Shown here: positions 25,633 to 33,351 of the stretch, piece after piece
Layout of the letters: each line of letters opens with the position of its first letter
Numbering within the stretch: position 1 is the stretch's first letter
The notes under the pieces: generated by a model
What the model saw: only the letters and a program-made list of their open reading frames with translations
What the model was told of the DNA's origin: nothing
The model's database searches: none
Assembly (NCBI GenBank): GCA_958366945.1
Contig: CATXCY010000012.1
Location: 1-58,459 of the forward strand
DNA length: 58,459 nt
Direction: 5' to 3'
Source of the DNA: Bruticola sp004554425
GTDB taxonomy: Bacteria; Vulcanimicrobiota; Xenobia; Xenobiales; Xenobiaceae
Position numbers and translations under genes: made by a program

Positions 25633-26277
25633 ATGGCTAAATTATATTTCCGCTACGGAGCTATGGGCAGTGCCAAAACTTTAAATCTTTTGGCTGTCCG
25701 TCACAATTATGTCCAGCAAGGCAAACGCGTACTTTTAATTAAACCGGCTTTAGATAATCGTTTTGGAGAAAATATTATTAAATCTAGAGCTGGCTTAGAA
25801 CACGAAGCCGACATGTTGGTAACTCCAGACACCACCTTAAACGAGGACGACTTCAAAGGACTATCTTGCGTTTTGGTCGATGAATGCCAATTTTTGAGTC
25901 CACAAGTAGTCGACCAATTGCGTGAACTTACTCGCACTTTAAATTTGCCCGTTATTGCTTACGGTTTGCGCACCGATTTTAGAGCTCACCTTTTTGAAGG
26001 CTCTAAACGCCTAATGGAAGTAGCCGATTCTATTGAAGAAGTAAAGACTACTTGTCGCTATTGCAACCGTAAAGCCGTCTTTAATTTGCGCCACAATGCT
26101 AAAGAAGAAGCTATTATCGACGGCCCCACCGTCTTGCTAGGCGACGAGGAATTTTACTCCCCTACTTGTTATCCTTGCTACCATGAAAAGATAACCGCAG
26201 CTCAAGAAAAGCTAAAAGCCAAACAAAAAGCCGCAGGAGCTGCCGCAAAAGTAAACGCAATTAGTGAAATACAGTAG
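25633..26277 (+). CDS. tdk: Thymidine kinase
   Basis: 214-residue type II thymidine kinase for deoxythymidine salvage. It has a P-loop GAMGSAKT (usual form GxMxSGKT), the Walker B/DECQF segment VLVDECQFLSPQ, the lasso FRAHLFEGSKRLMEVAD, and zinc cysteines TTCRYCNRKA and later TCYPCYHEK. The P-loop has Ala in place of the usual Gly before Lys, which is tolerated in some homologues. It is divergent from the prepilin-folA unit and convergent with the lipoprotein gene. Confidence 0.94.
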   Translation: MAKLYFRYGAMGSAKTLNLLAVRHNYVQQGKRVLLIKPALDNRFGENIIKSRAGLEHEADMLVTPDTTLNEDDFKGLSCVLVDECQFLSPQVVDQLRELTRTLNLPVIAYGLRTDFRAHLFEGSKRLMEVADSIEEVKTTCRYCNRKAVFNLRHNAKEEAIIDGPTVLLGDEEFYSPTCYPCYHEKITAAQEKLKAKQKAAGAAAKVNAISEIQ

Positions 26278-26296
26278 CAATTGTAGTAATAAAAGA

Positions 26297-26350
26297 AAAT
26301 CCCGCTCGACTATTCCTTATGGAAACAGCCAAAGCGGGATTTAGTGTTTT
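26297..26350. terminator. Terminator between tdk and lipoprotein gene
   Basis: Inverted repeat AAATCCCGCT/AGCGGGATTT (26297-26306 with 26333-26342), with T-rich flanks for both orientations. Confidence 0.8.
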
Positions 26351-26373
26351 AAACTAGATAAAGCGCATTAGCG

Positions 26374-28281
26374 TTAGGGAATATCTAATACAGCTGAGTT
26401 CACATATCTACCGAAGCTAGAGCTTTTATAGAAAATTTCTCCAGCAGCGTGAGAAGGCAAATTGAATGCCTTATAGTAGTCATTCCCGTACGTCTGCAGC
26501 TTCAAATACGCATGATCATAGCTGGAATATCCGTCCCAAAGTACCTCAAATAAATACTCGTTGCGCCCAGAGACCACTTGCTTTAAGGTAGGTCTAACGG
26601 AGCTAATTCCCGCACCGCCGGAAGTACTACTAGGATAGCTATCAGCAGGCAATAATTCTTCAGGGATATCACAGCAGAAAGTTTTTCCCACAACGCAAAT
26701 AACTCCCTTAAGGTATAGCTTCTGACTTGCAGTAGTACTTGGATCAGTTCTTATAGCACAGTTTAAATTGTAGTCAGCATTTCCAGGATCATTATTTTTT
26801 CTATAAACATACTCATTTAGCTCATAGCTAATCGGCTTGTAAGTACCATCAGCACGTTTAATAGCAAAGGCAGTATGCGCCCAACCAAGTTTAGTAGAAA
26901 GAATGAAGGTAGAAGTAGTAACTTTGCCATTCTCAGTGGAATAATTGCCAGTAACCTTCACTCTATCATATCTAGACTCAGTAGTTAAATACGAAAGATC
27001 CAATTTAGGCTTAATTACATTACCTTCTACATCAACGGTGTAATAAGTTGTAGCAGAACTGCTATATTTATAGATTTCCGCAGAAAACTTAGTTTGACTT
27101 GTTACGTCAACATCACTAGGGGACGGTCCTTTACTATCTACATTGGTATAAGACGCCAAAGCAGACATAGGCTGTTCATTGATAGCATCTACTTCTACAC
27201 CAGTACCATGCAAATCGAAAGTTCCTACTTTTTGGTTAAATGTCTGATGGACGGTTGTGCCATCCCTCAGTACCTCAGGTACATAAACAAGCACAGAATA
27301 GTCATCTGTATAGTTCTTTGGCGTACCGCTATCATTCACAGTAATTGCTTTGCCATTGATATCGGCTGGAGCTAATCTTATGCTTTCTACATCTTGATCG
27401 GTAACATAAACGGGTTTATCAATTTGTACAGTCTGCTCACCGGAAGGAGTGGAAGCAGTAACGGAAATTTTATCAGCCACGCCGCCGTGTTTGCCTTTGT
27501 AGCCAACCGCTTCATATTGACCGCGAGCGCCACCTTCAGCGCCCTTAAGTACGTCGCTGTACACATTGCCGAAAGAAGCTAAATTAGTTACGTCAATACT
27601 GCTGCCATCGTCGGAAAGCAACAAGCAAGTGAGTTGTACTTTTTCCGAAGGCTTGACGGCATATTTGTCAGCTTTAAGAACAAGCTTGGCATCCTTATCT
27701 AATTCAGTAGGATCGCTACTTTCAACAGTACCGGTAGTATTGCCGTTTTCGTCTTGGCTCCAGTCAATATCTCTTTCATCGGAAGCAACCAAATTACCAT
27801 CTTTATCAAGATAAACAATTATAATCTTAACAGCGGTACTAGGGGCATCTTTATCTTCCACGGTGGTATTGCTGGAAGTTCTATCGATAGTTTCTGAATC
27901 GGACTTACCAACTTGATTGCCTTCAGAGTCGCTGTAAATATATTGAATGTTGGTGACATTAGCGGGCAAACTGTCGGCTGCTACCGAAATTTTTACATAT
28001 TTACCATTATCGCTAGCGGTACCGCCGGGGTTATTGTTGTCGCCGCTGTTAGGATCTTTGTCGCCGCTATTGGGATCTTTGTCGCCAGGATTATCGGTAT
28101 CTTTGTCGCCAGAATTGTCGCCGGGGTTGTTATTGTCGGAAGGATTAGTGGTGGAAGCTCCGCCAGTATAGTAATTTACAGTTTTATCATCTCCGCAGCC
28201 TGCGGAAAACATGGCTGTTCCTAGAACTAGAACCAAAGCCATGTTAGTAAAGTTCATATAGAACTTTTTGCCAATAGACAT
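26374..28281 (-). CDS. Large exported lipoprotein with Asn/Asp/Gly/Pro-rich linker
   Basis: 635 residues. The signal sequence ends in lipobox FSAGC, with the lipidated Cys about residue 29. A low-complexity region (about 45-90) built from PGDKD and DPNSGDKDPNSGD-like repeats follows, probably a flexible tether. The rest is beta-rich, with a possible Ig-like or invasin-type segment (KLVLKADKYAVKPSEKVQL) and many Tyr/Ser/Thr. No catalytic motif was recognised. It is likely a surface or outer-membrane-anchored protein. ATG 28281 has GAGGAG at 10-base spacing. The leader contains five 12-bp repeats and the promoter is presumably upstream of them. Confidence 0.7.
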   Translation of the reverse strand: MSIGKKFYMNFTNMALVLVLGTAMFSAGCGDDKTVNYYTGGASTTNPSDNNNPGDNSGDKDTDNPGDKDPNSGDKDPNSGDNNNPGGTASDNGKYVKISVAADSLPANVTNIQYIYSDSEGNQVGKSDSETIDRTSSNTTVEDKDAPSTAVKIIIVYLDKDGNLVASDERDIDWSQDENGNTTGTVESSDPTELDKDAKLVLKADKYAVKPSEKVQLTCLLLSDDGSSIDVTNLASFGNVYSDVLKGAEGGARGQYEAVGYKGKHGGVADKISVTASTPSGEQTVQIDKPVYVTDQDVESIRLAPADINGKAITVNDSGTPKNYTDDYSVLVYVPEVLRDGTTVHQTFNQKVGTFDLHGTGVEVDAINEQPMSALASYTNVDSKGPSPSDVDVTSQTKFSAEIYKYSSSATTYYTVDVEGNVIKPKLDLSYLTTESRYDRVKVTGNYSTENGKVTTSTFILSTKLGWAHTAFAIKRADGTYKPISYELNEYVYRKNNDPGNADYNLNCAIRTDPSTTASQKLYLKGVICVVGKTFCCDIPEELLPADSYPSSTSGGAGISSVRPTLKQVVSGRNEYLFEVLWDGYSSYDHAYLKLQTYGNDYYKAFNLPSHAAGEIFYKSSSFGRYVNSAVLDIP

Positions 28282-28316
28282 GGACTAAGCACTCCTCTAT
28301 TTCAAACAAGAATAGA

Positions 28317-28376
28317 GCGCTTAAACAAGCGCTTAAACAAGCGCTTAAACAAGCGCTTAAACAAGCGCTTAAACAA
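28317..28376. repeat. Five tandem 12-bp repeats containing an AAGCGCTT palindrome
   Basis: The unit GCGCTTAAACAA occurs five times in exact succession, then GCGG. Each junction forms the palindrome AAGCGCTT. The array lies 36 bp upstream of the lipoprotein start codon. A TATAAT-like hexamer on the minus strand (28413-28418) lies further upstream, so the array is probably in the 5' untranslated region. Confidence 0.9.
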
Positions 28377-28520
28377 GCGGGGTAAATTCGCCAAGCGCCA
28401 GTTAAGTCCTGTATTATAAAGAATTGATAAATATTATTATAAAGGAACTTTAAACACTAATAAGCACCTTTTAGCACCATGCGCAGTATTTTCGTGTCGG
28501 CAATGTCGGTGGTATTATCT

Positions 28521-28567
28521 CGCCATTAACTATTTTATGTTAGCTGCAGTTAGTGCCATATCGACGC
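28521..28567. repeat. Diverged copy of an intergenic repeat (copy A)
   Basis: Bases 28521-28567 align, with a few mismatches and one or two gaps, with 58159-58208. Shared blocks include CATTAxCTATTT, TxTAGCTxCA and TGCCATATCxACGCT. It lies in the gene-less 28282-28694 stretch, upstream of the clpB terminator. See findings. Confidence 0.5.
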
Positions 28568-28602
28568 TCCAGTTTGATTACAAAGCAGCTAAACAACATA
28601 CA

Positions 28603-28650
28603 CACAAAAATAGCCCTGCGAGCTATCTTCAAAAGACAGCTCGCAGAGCC
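28603..28650 (-). terminator. Terminator after clpB
   Basis: On the minus strand, CTCTGCGAGCTGTCTT pairs with AGATAGCTCGCAGGGC (small mismatch), followed by TATTTTTGTG. Confidence 0.85.
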
Positions 28651-28694
28651 ATTATCTATCTGAATTTACCTAAATTCAGATTCGTCAGCCTACT

Positions 28695-31295
28695 TCAGCT
28701 GACTTTTTCCGGTACGAAGTCCAAGCCCTCGCCAGATTTACTGACTTCGACTTTAACCTTTTCACCGGGTTTAACTTTGCCTTCCAAAATTTCCAGAGAC
28801 AACTTGTCGAGCAAGTAGCGCTGGATAGCTCTCTTAAGAGGACGAGCGCCGAAAGCTTCGTCGCAACCTACGTTGGTCAAGAACTCTTTAGCTTTATCTT
28901 CCACATTCAGAGTGATGTTTTTGTCTACCAGACGTTTACCCACATTTTTCAACTGAATGTCGACAATAGACTTGAGAGCCGTCTTATTCAACCTATGGAA
29001 GTGAATAATTTCATCGATACGGTTGAGGAATTCGGGTTTGAACTTACTAGCCAAAGCTTCGTCGATGCGTCTATCGACTTCTGTATCGCTAAGATTGTCA
29101 TTTAACAACCACTCGGAACCGACATTGGAAGTCATTACCATGATGGTGTTGCGGAAATCGACCGTACGTCCTTGACCATCTGTCAAACGACCATCTTCCA
29201 TAACCTGGAGGAGAACGTTGAACACATCTGGGTGAGCTTTTTCAATTTCATCGAAGAGCACCACCGAATAAGGACGTCTGCGCACAGCTTCAGTAAGCTG
29301 ACCGCCCTCATCGTACCCTACATATCCAGGAGGGGCACCAATCATTCTGGCCACAGTATGTTTCTCTTGATATTCCGACATATCCAGACGTACCATAGCT
29401 CGCTCATCATCAAAGAGGAAGTCGGCTAAAGCTCTAGCTAATTCGGTCTTGCCTACACCAGTAGGGCCTAAGAAGAGGAACACACCTACAGGACGGTTAG
29501 GATCGGCAACTCCAGCTCGAGAACGACGCACAGCTTTGGAGACAGCTTCCACAGCTTCATCCTGGCCCACCACGCGTTCATGCAAACGATCTTCCATATG
29601 GACCAATTTCTGAATCTCGCCTTCCATTAAACGAGTAACGGGAATGCCAGTCCAACGAGAGACAATAGAAGCCACATCTTCTTCTTCAACTTGCTGCTTG
29701 AGGTACTTGCCGTTCTTTTGTAACTCTTGAAGCTTTTTGGTAGCTTCTTCGATTTGCTTCTTCAGCGTGGCAGTAGTACCGTAGCGCAACTCGGCAGCCT
29801 TAGCCAAATCACCGCGACGCTCAGCCAATTCGGCATCGTTTGTAGCTTGCTCTAACTTAGCTTTCAAGCCGCTGATTTGCTCAATTTGCTCTTTTTCCAT
29901 GCTCCAACGAGCCTTCATATGAGCAGATTTTTCTTTGCACTCAGCCAACTCAGCTTCCAACTTATCTAAGCGCTCTTTAGAAGCTTCGTCCTTCTCTTTA
30001 GAAAGAGCCTGACGCTCAATTTCCAACTGAGTAATACGGCGCTCCACTTCATCTATTTCCATAGGCATAGAGTCGATCTCGATACGCAACTTAGAAGCAG
30101 CTTCATCGATAAGGTCAACAGCCTTGTCCGGCAAGAAGCGGTCAGAGATATAACGATTGGAAAGAATTACAGACGCCACGATAGCAGAGTCGGTAATACG
30201 CACGCCGTGGTGTACTTCGTACTTTTCTTTCAAACCACGCAAAATAGCAATCGCGTCTTCTACGGAAGGTTCACCGACATAAACCGGCTGGAATCGACGC
30301 TCTAAAGCAGCATCTTTTTCGATGTACTTGCGGTACTCGTCTAAGGTAGTGGCACCGACGGTACGTAATTCACCTCGAGCCAAAGCCGGCTTAAGCATAT
30401 TGGCCGCATCGACAGCACCTTCAGCCGCGCCTGCGCCTACCAAAGTATGTAACTCATCGATAAAGAGAATGATCTGGCCATTAGAAGAAGTAATCTCCTT
30501 CAAAACAGCTTTGAATCTATCTTCAAACTCGCCTCTGAATTTGGCGCCAGCAATCAAAGCACCTAAATCGAGAGCAAAGAGCTTGCGTCCTTTTAAGCTT
30601 TCGGGCACATCGCCAGCCACAATACGACGAGCCAAACCTTCGACAATAGCGGTTTTACCTACGCCAGGTTCACCGATAAGTACAGGGTTGTTCTTGGTAC
30701 GACGAGACAAAACTTGAATGCAACGACGAATCTCTTCATCACGACCGATAACAGGGTCGAGTTTGCCACGCCTGGCCAGCTCAGTAAGGTCACGACCATA
30801 GCGGGACAAAGCCTGATACTTGGCTTCAGGATTTTCGTCAGTAACGCGCTGCGAGCCACGCACTTCAACTAAGACGCGCAACAAACGGTCGGGAGTTACG
30901 CCAAACTCACGCAAAATGCGACCGGCAGGGTCATTAGCATTGTTGACCATAGCTAAAAGCAAATGCTCAACAGAAAGATATTCATCCTTTAAACGTTCGG
31001 CTTCTTTCCAAGCCTTATCGAGCATAGTCTCTACCGACTTGCCCATATAAACGCTGCTACCAGCTCCCTCAACTTTAGGAAGCTTACTTATGGCCGTCTC
31101 TACAGCCTTTTCTATCTGAGCAGCTGGAGCTTCAAGCTTTTGCAAAATGGGCAAAGCCAAGCCATCATCTTGCTGCTTGAGCATAGCCATCAAAATATGA
31201 GTAGTTTCCAGCGACTGCTGTCCGTTCTCTTGGGCGATGGACGTAGCCGTGCGGATAGCTTCTTGTGTTTTCAAAGTAAAACGATCTGTACGCAT
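28695..31295 (-). CDS. clpB: ATP-dependent disaggregase ClpB
   Basis: 866-residue AAA+ chaperone that, with DnaK, resolves protein aggregates. The N-domain (ending near 145), NBD1 with Walker A GEPGVGKTAIVEG, a long coiled-coil M-domain (about 410-530) and NBD2 with GPTGVGKTELARALA are all in order. The presence of the M-domain distinguishes it from ClpA/ClpC. ATG 31295 (MRTDRFTLKTQ) follows an AAAGGAG and is preferred. A TTG start would add eight residues. No CIRCE-type operator was found upstream. Confidence 0.97.
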   Translation of the reverse strand: MRTDRFTLKTQEAIRTATSIAQENGQQSLETTHILMAMLKQQDDGLALPILQKLEAPAAQIEKAVETAISKLPKVEGAGSSVYMGKSVETMLDKAWKEAERLKDEYLSVEHLLLAMVNNANDPAGRILREFGVTPDRLLRVLVEVRGSQRVTDENPEAKYQALSRYGRDLTELARRGKLDPVIGRDEEIRRCIQVLSRRTKNNPVLIGEPGVGKTAIVEGLARRIVAGDVPESLKGRKLFALDLGALIAGAKFRGEFEDRFKAVLKEITSSNGQIILFIDELHTLVGAGAAEGAVDAANMLKPALARGELRTVGATTLDEYRKYIEKDAALERRFQPVYVGEPSVEDAIAILRGLKEKYEVHHGVRITDSAIVASVILSNRYISDRFLPDKAVDLIDEAASKLRIEIDSMPMEIDEVERRITQLEIERQALSKEKDEASKERLDKLEAELAECKEKSAHMKARWSMEKEQIEQISGLKAKLEQATNDAELAERRGDLAKAAELRYGTTATLKKQIEEATKKLQELQKNGKYLKQQVEEEDVASIVSRWTGIPVTRLMEGEIQKLVHMEDRLHERVVGQDEAVEAVSKAVRRSRAGVADPNRPVGVFLFLGPTGVGKTELARALADFLFDDERAMVRLDMSEYQEKHTVARMIGAPPGYVGYDEGGQLTEAVRRRPYSVVLFDEIEKAHPDVFNVLLQVMEDGRLTDGQGRTVDFRNTIMVMTSNVGSEWLLNDNLSDTEVDRRIDEALASKFKPEFLNRIDEIIHFHRLNKTALKSIVDIQLKNVGKRLVDKNITLNVEDKAKEFLTNVGCDEAFGARPLKRAIQRYLLDKLSLEILEGKVKPGEKVKVEVSKSGEGLDFVPEKVS

Positions 31296-31413
31296 AAATG
31301 CAACGCTCGCTCCTTTCAAATCTTCTTTTCTTACCTAGTATTATAAACAGCAGACGTTATCATCCAATATGCATTGCGTTATAAAAGCGTTATATTTTTT
31401 TACTTGCATATAC

Positions 31414-31455
31414 AAAAAAAAAGACGCTTTCCCACTTATGGAAAAACGCCTTCTT
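31414..31455 (-). terminator. Terminator after exported protein gene
   Basis: Minus-strand hairpin AAGGCGTTTTTCC ... GGGAAAGCGTCTT is followed by a run of T residues. Confidence 0.8.
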
Positions 31456-31491
31456 GCTACCTTTATATCCTCAAAAATTGAATTGGCCTAG

Positions 31492-32022
31492 CTAGATAAA
31501 ATTGACCGTTTTTATCATTTTATCAAACGATTTTATATGCTTATTGTAAGTATTGGGCTTACTCATATATAAAAAGCTGTAAGCTTTTTTGCCTTTTATG
31601 AAAAGGACATTGGTCATTTGCATATGGTGTTCATCTTCTTGAGCTCGAAAAGTAAGACGATGGCACCAGTGACCATTTACTTTAGTGTCAGTTTCGCCAA
31701 TAAGTTTGAAGTGAGTAAAACGCTGTTGTAAAGCGGCCATATATTTATCGGAAAGTTCGTCAGCCATTTTGCCTTCAGGCTCGGCTGCTTCTAGTTCAAC
31801 TACTTTTAAAGAAATAACGGAGCGATGGCCTACTTCTTCTGGAGCAATAAAAGTAGCTTCATGCTGTTCGTCTTCTATTTGTTTCCAATGGCGAGGAGGA
31901 ATAAAAGACACTCCCAAGCGAGAACTTTTCCAAGCTAAGCAAGGCGCAGCCAAAGTTACCAATAGAATTAAGCTTAGAGCAACGGCCCAAGCTGCTTTGC
32001 CATTTTTAGTTAAGCTAGTCAT
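31492..32022 (-). CDS. Exported protein, PsbP/DUF1795-like fold suspected
   Basis: 176 residues. A signal peptide (about 1-30) runs AWAVALSLILLVTLAAPCLA. The mature part shows LGVSFIPPRHWKQIEDEQHE, VISLKVVELEAAE, ADELSDKYMAALQQRF, TKVNGHWCHRLTF, NVLFIKGKKAYSFLYM and a final HIKSFDKMIKTVNF. The pattern of strands, the conserved Pro-Pro-x-x-W and the terminal Phe helix match the 21502-22065 lipoprotein and small periplasmic PsbP-like/DUF1795 proteins. It is not lipidated (no lipobox). Function is unknown. Monocistronic, with its own terminator. Confidence 0.75.
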   Translation of the reverse strand: MTSLTKNGKAAWAVALSLILLVTLAAPCLAWKSSRLGVSFIPPRHWKQIEDEQHEATFIAPEEVGHRSVISLKVVELEAAEPEGKMADELSDKYMAALQQRFTHFKLIGETDTKVNGHWCHRLTFRAQEDEHHMQMTNVLFIKGKKAYSFLYMSKPNTYNKHIKSFDKMIKTVNFI

Positions 32023-32048
32023 ATTTGCTCCGTTTCTAATAAATTTTG

Positions 32049-32087
32049 TAAAAAAAGAGCCGCGCTGCTCGGAGCAGCCACAGCTCC
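32049..32087 (-). terminator. Terminator after upp
   Basis: GC-rich imperfect inverted repeat GAGC...CTGCTCCGAGCAG...GCTC followed on the minus strand by TTTTTTT. Confidence 0.75.
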
Positions 32088-32136
32088 TCTACTTCACATA
32101 AGCGCTAAAAACTAACGCCGTTAAGCAAAATATATT

Positions 32137-32769
32137 TTAGATAGTACCAAAGATGCGGTCACCAGCATCGCCTAAACCGGGTACAATATAGCCATTTTCA
32201 TTGAGCTTTTCATCTACGGAAGCGGTATAAATTTGTAATTGCGGATAAGCTTCAGTAAGGTTTTTAATACCTTCAGGAGCAGAAACCAAGCAAAGGAATT
32301 TAATAGACTTGATATCAGCTCCGCGTTTAATCAGAGCACCGATAGCGGCAATAGCTGAACCGCCGGTAGCCAGCATAGGATCCAAAAGCAAAATTTCGCG
32401 CTCAGTTAAATCGGCAGGCATTTTGCAAAAATATTCTACCGGCTCTAAAGTTTTCTCATTGCGGTACATACCGATATGGCCGATTCTGGCTGCCGGAATC
32501 AATCTTTCGATACCAGATACCATGCCTAAGCCGGCACGCAAAATAGGTACCAAGGCCAGTTTTTTACCACCCAAAGTTTTGCCTATGGTAGTAGTAATAG
32601 GAGTTTTAACAGTGACGTCTTGCACAGGTAAATCGCGGCAAGCTTCATAGGCCATTAAAGCGGCAATTTCCGAAACCAACTCACGGAAATCTTTAGAACC
32701 TGTGCGCTCGTCTCTCAATAAAGTAATTTTATGCTGAATGAGAGGGTGATTTAAAATATTCACAGACAC
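32137..32769 (-). CDS. upp: Uracil phosphoribosyltransferase
   Basis: 210-residue salvage enzyme making UMP from uracil and PRPP. The signature LDPMLATGGSAIAAIGALIK (PRPP loop) is present, as are LVPILRAGLGMV and the C-terminal YIVPGLGDAGDR uracil-binding loop. Starts at GTG 32769 with AAGGAGG nine bases upstream. Length equals that of E. coli Upp (208). Confidence 0.97.
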   Translation of the reverse strand: MSVNILNHPLIQHKITLLRDERTGSKDFRELVSEIAALMAYEACRDLPVQDVTVKTPITTTIGKTLGGKKLALVPILRAGLGMVSGIERLIPAARIGHIGMYRNEKTLEPVEYFCKMPADLTEREILLLDPMLATGGSAIAAIGALIKRGADIKSIKFLCLVSAPEGIKNLTEAYPQLQIYTASVDEKLNENGYIVPGLGDAGDRIFGTI

Positions 32770-32826
32770 TGTAAGTAACCTCCTTATGCGTAAGCCTCAG
32801 CTAAAATACACCAGAAGCGCAACGCA

Positions 32827-32862
32827 TAAAAAAAGCTTAAGAGAAATGCTCTCTCAAGCCTT
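32827..32862 (-). terminator. Terminator after glutaredoxin gene
   Basis: Minus-strand stem AAGGCTTGAGAG/CTCTTAAGCTT followed by T-run; it abuts the stop codon. Confidence 0.75.
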
Positions 32863-33184
32863 ACTTTTTCTTAATATAATTGGCAAAAACTTGTCTAAAA
32901 GTTTTCGATTGAACTAAACCGACTAAATCGAAACAGCCGCCTACGCGCTTACCGTCGATCAAAACCTGAGGAACGGTAACATGACCTTCACAATGCTTAG
33001 CCATATCGGCCCTTTCCTCAGCCAAACCATCTATTTTATGCTCGGTATATTCTATATACTCGCCATCTTCTAAAGAGGCTTCGCCCGGATCACCGTCCAA
33101 AATGTGCTTGGCACGCTGGCAATAAGGACAATGTTCCCAAGTGTAGATCTCTACGCCTTTGCCGGTAAACATAAATTTATACAC
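32861..33184 (-). CDS. Glutaredoxin-like protein (GrxC type)
   Basis: 107 residues of thioredoxin fold. The dithiol active site is CPYC (about 19-22), followed by the substrate-binding TVPQVLIDGKRVGGC with cis-Pro, and an acidic insertion after helix 1. Usually reduced by glutathione, but many anaerobes lack it, so the partner may be another low-molecular-weight thiol or thioredoxin reductase. The start is GTG 33184 with AAAGG at eight-base spacing. Its own terminator follows. Confidence 0.88.
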   Translation of the reverse strand: MYKFMFTGKGVEIYTWEHCPYCQRAKHILDGDPGEASLEDGEYIEYTEHKIDGLAEERADMAKHCEGHVTVPQVLIDGKRVGGCFDLVGLVQSKTFRQVFANYIKKK

Positions 33185-33289
33185 GCAAGCCGCCTTTCTA
33201 CCCGCCCGAGCGGGGATCGACGAAATTATACAAAGTCAACCCTTTTTCCTTCTTTGGCCGCTCTTGTCACGTTTAGCTGCTCTCTTCAC

Positions 33290-33332
33290 AAAAAAATGCT
33301 CCGTGAGCTTTTGTGCTTACGGAGCATTTTTT
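33290..33332 (-). terminator. Terminator after repeat-rich membrane protein gene
   Basis: Inverted repeat AAAATGCTCCGTgAGC/GCTtACGGAGCATTTT with T/A flanks on both sides; it lies 20 bp past the stop at 33352. Confidence 0.8.
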
Positions 33333-33351
33333 CAGTCACCTTTTCAGTCAC

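Noticed and set aside
28317..28376. Possible CRISPR array
   Set aside because: Units are 12 bp with no spacers and no cas genes nearby.
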